A stretch of 11,142 bases of DNA from an uncultured Solobacterium sp. Lineage in GTDB: Bacteria > Bacillota_I > Bacilli_A > Erysipelotrichales > Erysipelotrichaceae. Position numbers and translations under genes: made by a program. The stretch covers positions 1-11,142 of the forward strand of contig URHY01000070.1 in the NCBI GenBank assembly GCA_900547815.1, given 5' to 3'. The notes beneath the pieces are model-generated. The model was given only the letters and a program-made list of their open reading frames with translations, made no database searches and was not told the DNA's origin. Below are positions 6,736 to 11,142 of the stretch, piece after piece (the stretch's first letter is position 1; every line of letters begins with the position of its first letter).

Positions 6736-8214
6736 TTGAGAGATATAAAAACCAAGCAGAAAATGCAAGCCATTAAAACAAAGGATACAAAAGGAAATAT
6801 TCGGCATTTTATTAAACAGCAAACAATTCATAATAAAAAGTCTGATAGAAAAGAAGATGCTTCTGTTAAATCCAATCCACAGGTACAGGCTACAAATAAA
6901 GTAAGTGTTGCTGCTAAACAGACTGTAATGGAATCTAAGCATCATGCAACTAAGTTTATTAAACAAAAGCGTAAAGAATATAAAATAAAATCAAGTAGCA
7001 AGAAATCTGTTGTGGAATCAAATCATGAACTTCAGTCACAAAGGATTTCTTATATAGCCAAAGCAAAGAAGCATGTTGTAAATAAAGTGAATGCTACAAA
7101 GATAAAACAATCTACAGAACAAGTTGTTTCTAAACCGATTGTTCAAAACACTACACATGCTATAAAAAAATCATTCCATATTGTTAAGAAGAGTGTATCT
7201 ACATTGAATACACTCTTTTCTTTTGGAACAGGATTGATTTTATTAATAGTGATTACTCTGTTTATTGGCACATTTAGCGTATTAGCTCAAGATGGTGGAT
7301 CTAACAGTGAAATTGTTTCTTTAAGTGAAGAAGTAATTGCGTATGAAGATACCATTCGAAAATATGCAATAGAATACGATATAGAAGATTATGTATCTTT
7401 ACTTCAAGCGATTATGATGCAGGAATCTGGTGGTAAAGGAAATGATCCTATGCAAGCTAGTGAATCAGGATACAATACAAAATATCCTAGAGTTCCTAAT
7501 GGCATTACAGAACCGGAGTATTCCATAGATGTTGGTACACATACTTTTTCGGATTGTGTTAAAAAGGCAAATGTAAAAGATCCATCAGATACAGAACACA
7601 TCTATCTAGCTTTGCAAGGATACAACTATGGATCTGGATATATTGATTGGGCAATTTCTAATTTTGGTGGTTATTCCAAATACAATGCTCAACAATTCTC
7701 CGATATGAAAAAGCAAGAATTGAATGTATCAGGGTATGGAGATCCATCTTATGTCGATCATGTTATGCGATATGTCGGTATTACCTTTAGAGGTGGAACT
7801 AATCCAAACTTTAATAACATAGAAGCATGGATTACAAAGAATCCATATGCTAAAACAGGCTTATATGGCCAATGCACATGGTTTGCTTGGGGAAGATTCT
7901 ATGAGCTATATGGATATGATCCTGGCTTTACTGGTAATGGATGGGATTGTGTAGATGAACTACTAAAAGCACATCCAGATAAATTTGAAAGATCCACTAT
8001 TCCTAAAGCTGGAGCAGTATTTTCTGGCATTGGTAAAAACCATGTTGGTATTGTTTTAAAAGTAGATGGTAATAACATTACAATTCAAGATGGTAATTAT
8101 GATGGCATTACCAATACGTTTGAAGGTGCAAAAAAGGACTGGCAAACCAACACCTATGCTCTTGATTACTATAGATCAAGAATGGGAGGTATCGTATTTG
8201 CCAATCCAAAGTAA
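6736..8214 (+). CDS. CwlT-like bifunctional wall hydrolase (lysozyme-like + CHAP), membrane-anchored
   Basis: A 492-residue enzyme that would locally open peptidoglycan for the mating channel. Residues 1-155 are a very basic, Lys-rich cytoplasmic region; 163-184 form a single membrane helix, giving a type II orientation. About 205-350 is a lysozyme/lytic-transglycosylase-like domain with the probable catalytic Glu230 in MMQESGG and a late YGSGYIDWA segment. About 365-490 is a CHAP domain with Cys380 (GQCTWFAWGRF) and His436 (KNHVGIVLK), the expected Cys-His pair of an amidase/endopeptidase. ICEBs1 CwlT and Tn916 Orf14 are the functional counterparts, but they carry NlpC/P60 in place of CHAP. 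The start is TTG 6736, 9 bases after AAGGAG (6721-6726); the TTG at 6727 touches that site and is rejected. The rare start and the preceding terminator suggest low expression. Confidence 0.9.
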   Translation: MRDIKTKQKMQAIKTKDTKGNIRHFIKQQTIHNKKSDRKEDASVKSNPQVQATNKVSVAAKQTVMESKHHATKFIKQKRKEYKIKSSSKKSVVESNHELQSQRISYIAKAKKHVVNKVNATKIKQSTEQVVSKPIVQNTTHAIKKSFHIVKKSVSTLNTLFSFGTGLILLIVITLFIGTFSVLAQDGGSNSEIVSLSEEVIAYEDTIRKYAIEYDIEDYVSLLQAIMMQESGGKGNDPMQASESGYNTKYPRVPNGITEPEYSIDVGTHTFSDCVKKANVKDPSDTEHIYLALQGYNYGSGYIDWAISNFGGYSKYNAQQFSDMKKQELNVSGYGDPSYVDHVMRYVGITFRGGTNPNFNNIEAWITKNPYAKTGLYGQCTWFAWGRFYELYGYDPGFTGNGWDCVDELLKAHPDKFERSTIPKAGAVFSGIGKNHVGIVLKVDGNNITIQDGNYDGITNTFEGAKKDWQTNTYALDYYRSRMGGIVFANPK

Positions 8215-8240
8215 AAGTGGAGAAACCATCATCTCCACTT
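8215..8240. terminator. Bidirectional terminator between convergent genes
   Basis: AAGTGGAGA (8215-8223) and TCTCCACTT (8232-8240) form a perfect 9-bp stem with an 8-base loop. It begins at the base after the hydrolase stop codon and includes the last codons of the minus-strand gene. The minus side has a better T-rich tail (TTTTAC, then TTT) than the plus side. Confidence 0.65.
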
Positions 8241-8453
8241 GTTTGCATTTTGATGTTGCTCAACAACTTTCTTTGCCTCTTCTTCTGTACGATACAATTT
8301 GCTTTCACGAACACGTGTTCCAGAAGTACCACAATTACCATCTGAAAATCGTATTGTACAAAATCCACCAGCATTACGAATAACAGTAGCTTTCTTGATA
8401 AAGACAGAAGAGGAAATAAAGTAAACAACATCACCTTCATTAAATCGTTTCAA
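8229..8453 (-). CDS. Small hypothetical protein, probable SH3/KOW-like barrel
   Basis: A 74-residue protein read right to left, convergent with the hydrolase. It looks like a compact beta-barrel: GDVVYFISSSVFIKKATVI, then GGFCTIRF, then GTRVRESKLYRTEEEAKK. That is the general layout of small single-domain SH3-like proteins seen, as far as I recall, on Firmicutes phages and conjugative elements; the function is unknown. I chose TTG 8453, because GGAG of TTTGGAGA lies 8 bases upstream and a promoter at 8515-8487 would give a leader of about 27 bases. A longer reading from TTG 8471 has no ribosome binding site. A plus-strand frame across part of this region (8066-8383) is a shadow. Two terminators isolate it as a single-gene unit. 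Confidence 0.7.
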   Translation of the reverse strand: MKRFNEGDVVYFISSSVFIKKATVIRNAGGFCTIRFSDGNCGTSGTRVRESKLYRTEEEAKKVVEQHQNANKWR

Positions 8454-8486
8454 ATTATCATCTCCAAACAATTAACTCACAAGTAT

Positions 8487-8515
8487 ATTTTAAAAGATTA
8501 AAAAATTCTTGTCAC
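8487..8515 (-). promoter_or_regulatory. Promoter for the small minus-strand gene
   Basis: Read on the minus strand, GTGACA (8515-8510) and TAAAAT (8492-8487) are separated by 17 bases; each matches five of six consensus bases. Transcription would begin near 8480. The -35 box lies just past the tail of the recombinase terminator. Confidence 0.65.
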
Positions 8516-8516
8516 T

Positions 8517-8545
8517 AAAATGATCCCATTGATTTTCAATGGGAT
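8517..8545 (-). terminator. Terminator of the recombinase gene
   Basis: ATCCCATTGA and TCAATGGGAT form a perfect 10-bp stem (8523-8532 with 8536-8545) around a 3-base loop. Read on the minus strand it is followed by CATTTTAG (T-run at 8520-8517). It lies 11 bases past the recombinase stop codon. Confidence 0.75.
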
Positions 8546-8556
8546 TAGATTTGATA

Positions 8557-9480
8557 CTATAGTGATCTTAGCATTTTATCAATTGTTTTTTTCTTCTGCT
8601 CTTTATTAGGATGTACGTACAAATTTAATGTTGTACTAATGTTAGAATGCCCTAATAATACAGAAACGGTTTTATAATCCGCTTTTGATTCTATACATCT
8701 CGTTGCAAAGCTGTGACGTAAACCATGAAATTTTAATTCCGGTATATCTAACTGTTTACAAAGCTTTTTATAGTAATTTCTATACGTTCTTGGCTCAATT
8801 GGCTTGATATCATTAGAAATTACATAATAGTTTTCATTTACCACTTTATTGAGAGATTTAAGCATCTTTAGCAATTCACTAGACATTGGAATATCTCTAA
8901 CAGAATTAGCAGTTTTAGGTGTATCTAACAGTAACTCTGTATGTCTTGTTTCGCCTTCGATAATATAGATGCGTTGCAACGTATGTCTGACTTTTATTAC
9001 TCCTTCAACAGTATCTACATCACACCATCTTAATCCGCAAATTTCACCAATGCGCATACCAGTGCTTAAACAAATAAAAATGCCTAAATTTTTAAAAGTG
9101 AAATTATTTCGTAAATGCTCCATAAACTTTTTTTGATCTGCTTTTGATAGCACATCAAGATCCTTTTTTTCTTGCTTTGATGGAAATTTAGCATCAATTT
9201 GAGCATATTCTAAATATCCATTTTTGATACCAAATTTCAGAATCATTTTTAATACGATAATAATATCTCGTATTGTCTTTTCACTTAAACCGGCATCTAA
9301 CTTATCAAAAACGAATTGCTGTACTTTTTCTTCATTTACTTCATAAAGATCTCCAAAGTAAGGCTTAATGTGATTTTGAATCAGTAATTGATAAGCTGCA
9401 TATGTAGATTTCTTCACATATTTTTTCTTTTCCTCCTTCCATTCTTCAGTAATTTGATTAATTGTTTTTTCTTTGACCAT
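8557..9480 (-). CDS. Tyrosine site-specific recombinase, probable hsdS invertase
   Basis: A 307-residue recombinase with all active-site residues present: R143 (TGMRIGE), K189 (DTPKT), H252 and R255 (FHGLRHSFATR), H278 (LLGHSN) and nucleophile Y288 (TLNLYVH). Residues about 5-95 form the SAM-like core-binding domain. The ATG has AGGAGG 7-8 bases upstream on the minus strand. Only 34 bases separate its start from the divergent hsdS, and a second, oppositely oriented hsdS follows. In phase-variable type I restriction loci (for example the pneumococcal locus with creX), such a recombinase catalyses inversions between hsdS genes, so I infer that role. The alternative is that it is the integrase of the conjugative element. 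No excisionase gene is seen beside it, which mildly favours the invertase reading. Its promoter must lie inside the hsdS 5' region; I could not pick a convincing one. Confidence 0.85.
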   Translation of the reverse strand: MVKEKTINQITEEWKEEKKKYVKKSTYAAYQLLIQNHIKPYFGDLYEVNEEKVQQFVFDKLDAGLSEKTIRDIIIVLKMILKFGIKNGYLEYAQIDAKFPSKQEKKDLDVLSKADQKKFMEHLRNNFTFKNLGIFICLSTGMRIGEICGLRWCDVDTVEGVIKVRHTLQRIYIIEGETRHTELLLDTPKTANSVRDIPMSSELLKMLKSLNKVVNENYYVISNDIKPIEPRTYRNYYKKLCKQLDIPELKFHGLRHSFATRCIESKADYKTVSVLLGHSNISTTLNLYVHPNKEQKKKTIDKMLRSL

Positions 9481-9514
9481 TTTAATTCCTCCTCTCTGGT
9501 CAGATCAAAACAAT

Positions 9515-10693
9515 ATGAAATTTTTATTGATATATGTTCCTAATTTGAGATTTAGAGAATTCAACGAACAATTAGTATACACATCTTTTGAAAATGTGAT
9601 GAAGCTATACAGAGGAAGTTCTCCACGTCCAATTATTAACTACGTAACAACAGATAAAAATGGTGTGAATTGGATAAAAATAGGTGATATGCCTTCTACT
9701 GGAAATAGAGTATTTTGTTGCTCCGAAAAAATCACTAAAGAAGGTTCTAAAAAATCTCGAGCGGTATATAAAGGAGATATAATTCTTTCTAATTCAATGA
9801 GTTTTGGAAAGCCATATATTTTAGAAATAGATGGTTTTATTCATGATGGTTGGTTCGTGATTCGCGACTATCAAAACTATATAGATAAGACATACTTATG
9901 CCAGCTTCTATCATCTGATGTTGTACAAAATCAATATAAATCAACAGCCGCAGGTGGAGTTGTTAAAAATATTAGTAGTGATTTAGTTAACTCTGTAAAA
10001 TTTCATTTACCCTCGATAATGGAACAAAGAAAAATTGCAAGATTTCTAGAATTAATCGATCAAAAAATTGAAGTTCAAATTAAAATCATTGATGATTTAT
10101 TGACTGTAAAAAACGGAATAAGTAATAAACTATTCAAATTACAACAAATAGAATTATCAAATCATTATTTATTTGAATATTTAATAGAAGGTGATAAAAC
10201 AGCAGTTGATACCTCTTGCTATAAAAAAATAACTGTTAAGCTTAATAATCAAGGGCTAGCTTTTTCTGAATTAAATAGAGAAATGGCAGATACTAGGCCG
10301 TTTTATGTGAGACATAAAGGTGAATTAATTATAGGTAAACAAAATTATTTTAATGGTAGTATAGCCATTGTTACAGAACAGTTTGACAATTGCATTTGCT
10401 CTAATGCTATTATGAGTTTTAAAATCAAAGGCATTTATAGTGATTTTCTTTATTATCAAATATCCAACAATAACTATTTGAATTCTCAATCCTATAAAGC
10501 TAATGGTACAGGGCAAAAGGAACTGTCTGAAAAAGAATTCTTAAATTTTAAAATTTGGTGTCCACAATTAGAAGTGCAACAAAAAATCGTTAATTGTTTT
10601 AAATCTCTTGATTTAAAAATAGAAAATGAAAAGGCAATTCTAAATTCCTATTTTCAAGAAAAGAGTTACCTTTTGAATAACATGTTTATATAA
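9515..10693 (+). CDS. hsdS: Type I restriction-modification specificity subunit HsdS, probably silent copy
   Basis: HsdS binds DNA in the HsdM/HsdR complex, its two target-recognition domains each reading half of a bipartite site. The 392-residue product is full length: the start motif VPNLRFREF (8-16); first recognition domain to about 164; central conserved helix about 165-210 (LPSIMEQRKIARFLELIDQK, then a long helix); second recognition domain about 211-349; C-terminal conserved helix 350-392 (CPQLEVQQKI, with SLDLKIENEK), ending LLNNMFI. The start at ATG 9515 is uncertain: no ribosome binding site precedes it, and only 34 bases separate it from the divergent recombinase gene. A longer reading from TTG 9473 would overlap the recombinase. 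Homology seems to begin only at VPNLRFREF. This suggests a stored, unexpressed copy recruited by inversion. The gene is intact, with no frameshift. Confidence 0.88.
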   Translation: MKFLLIYVPNLRFREFNEQLVYTSFENVMKLYRGSSPRPIINYVTTDKNGVNWIKIGDMPSTGNRVFCCSEKITKEGSKKSRAVYKGDIILSNSMSFGKPYILEIDGFIHDGWFVIRDYQNYIDKTYLCQLLSSDVVQNQYKSTAAGGVVKNISSDLVNSVKFHLPSIMEQRKIARFLELIDQKIEVQIKIIDDLLTVKNGISNKLFKLQQIELSNHYLFEYLIEGDKTAVDTSCYKKITVKLNNQGLAFSELNREMADTRPFYVRHKGELIIGKQNYFNGSIAIVTEQFDNCICSNAIMSFKIKGIYSDFLYYQISNNNYLNSQSYKANGTGQKELSEKEFLNFKIWCPQLEVQQKIVNCFKSLDLKIENEKAILNSYFQEKSYLLNNMFI

Positions 10694-10706
10694 ACATATT
10701 ATTTAA
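10673..10706. repeat. 34-bp imperfect palindrome at the shared ends of two hsdS genes
   Basis: The palindrome is centred between 10689 and 10690. The inner 16 bases (10682-10697, ATGTTTATATAAACAT) are perfect, and each 17-base arm has two mismatches to the other. Both genes encode the same ending LLNNMFI plus TAA, and their stop codons overlap across this point (genes overlap by 8 bases). The symmetry follows from two identical gene ends facing each other. Confidence 0.85.
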
Positions 10707-11142
10707 TAAATATTCTTTTTGTTTGGTTAAGTACAATAGTAAATTTTGTTCGTTATGTATTAGCAAATCCAAAGACGATAGACATCTAACAATTTTGTTT
10801 ATCGTCTTTTCATCTTTTGGAATATAAATCATTTCATGTTTATAGTCTTTAAAATAAATGTGAGGAATCCCCGAACCAACGATGTATTTAGTAAAATCTA
10901 AATTATCTAATGCATAATATAAATACAAAAGATTATATCCATTTTTTGATGTTAAGTAATTTAATGTTCCTATTACTGTATATTTTCCATATAAAAATCT
11001 TGTCCTTCCAACACCTGCACCATCTTTAACAATGGATATAGACGGAATATCAATTAAATAAGAATTAATATGTTTAATGACCCCATTTGCATATGACGGA
11101 AAAATGGTGCGCGTGTAGCGCACCATCGGTGTATCTGTAGCG
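10686..11142 (-). CDS. hsdS: Second HsdS specificity subunit, C-terminal part (runs off the right edge)
   Basis: The reading frame is open to the window end, so the gene is partial; Met at 11126 is internal, preceded in frame by ATDTP. About 151 codons are visible. They comprise a target-recognition domain (SISIVKDGAGVGRTRFLYGK, then YTVIGTLNYL), followed by the C-terminal conserved helix (IPKDEKTINKIVRCLSSLDL, then a long helix) ending KEYLLNNMFI. Its recognition domain differs from both domains of the + copy. The two C-terminal helices are clearly diverged (SLDLLIHNEQ versus SLDLKIENEK), so this is not a recent duplicate. Its orientation means hsdM, if present, lies to the right and would drive it; I infer this is the expressed copy. 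A hairpin resembling a terminator lies inside it at 11100-11126. Confidence 0.88.
   Translation of the reverse strand, partial: ATDTPMVRYTRTIFPSYANGVIKHINSYLIDIPSISIVKDGAGVGRTRFLYGKYTVIGTLNYLTSKNGYNLLYLYYALDNLDFTKYIVGSGIPHIYFKDYKHEMIYIPKDEKTINKIVRCLSSLDLLIHNEQNLLLYLTKQKEYLLNNMFI
11100..11126 (-). repeat. GC-rich hairpin with T-run inside hsdS coding sequence
   Basis: ATGGTGCGC (11104-11112) and GCGCACCAT (11118-11126) are perfect 9-base inverted copies around a 5-base loop. Read on the minus strand the stem runs into TTTTT (11104-11100), the form of an intrinsic terminator, within the coding region for MVRYTRTIF. It is a GC-rich spot in an AT-rich gene. Two arms around a short spacer is also the shape of a tyrosine-recombinase core site. 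Confidence 0.6.

Noticed and set aside
6712..6966. Minus-strand frame at the start of the wall-hydrolase gene
   Set aside because: It is the complement of the Lys-rich arm (hence Phe/Leu/Ile-rich) and has no independent signal.
8066..8383. Plus-strand open frame overlapping the end of the wall hydrolase
   Set aside because: It overlaps the CHAP-domain coding sequence and the better-supported minus-strand gene, and has no ribosome binding site or recognisable domain.
8108..8440. Alternative minus-strand open frame overlapping the small barrel gene
   Set aside because: It runs into the hydrolase gene and reads as low-quality hydrophobic sequence. The frame at 8229-8453 has a promoter, a ribosome binding site and a coherent fold pattern.
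1..11142. CRISPR array, tRNA, rRNA or insertion sequence
   Set aside because: No regularly spaced repeats, tRNA-like or rRNA-like sequences, or transposase genes were seen on reading either strand.

Overview
The window looks like accessory DNA from a low-G+C Firmicutes (Bacillota), probably a gut anaerobe. Most of it is AT-rich, Shine-Dalgarno sites are strong AGGAGG-like sequences, TTG starts occur, and the protein families are those of clostridial and Erysipelotrichia-type conjugative elements. I cannot name the species.

Layout. (1) 1-448: one noticeably GC-richer small gene of unknown function, closed by an intrinsic terminator. (2) About 485-8214, all on +: the mating-pore block of a conjugative element. 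In order it holds the C-terminal half of a VirD4/TraG coupling protein (5' truncated), a pilin-like small membrane protein (Maff2/VirB2 type), a polytopic VirB6/TrbL-like protein, a small unknown protein, PrgI (VirB3-like), the VirB4 ATPase, and a CwlT-like two-domain wall hydrolase (lysozyme-like plus CHAP). Two self-contained cassettes interrupt this operon: a RelB/DinJ-RelE/ParE toxin-antitoxin pair (about 2486-3190) and a DUF3592-like membrane protein (about 6177-6713). Each has its own promoter and terminator. (3) 8215-8545: a convergent small gene on - with its own promoter, between two terminators. (4) 8557-11142: a tyrosine recombinase (-), a full-length HsdS specificity subunit (+), and a second HsdS (-) running off the right edge. 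The two hsdS genes face each other and share their last bases in a palindrome.

How it works together. The conjugation genes would form a Gram-positive type IV secretion channel: VirB4 supplies energy, VirB6/PrgI/pilin-like proteins form the membrane path, and the hydrolase opens peptidoglycan. The coupling protein has lost its Walker A half and no relaxase is seen, so this copy may be defective or split from its partners. The right end has the architecture of a phase-variable type I restriction-modification locus, in which a recombinase inverts hsdS segments to swap target-recognition domains. The left-facing hsdS probably follows hsdM outside the window and would be the expressed copy. The right-facing copy next to the recombinase lacks a visible ribosome binding site and looks like a silent reservoir. 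That division is inference: hsdM, hsdR and the second arm of the inverted repeat are not in the window.
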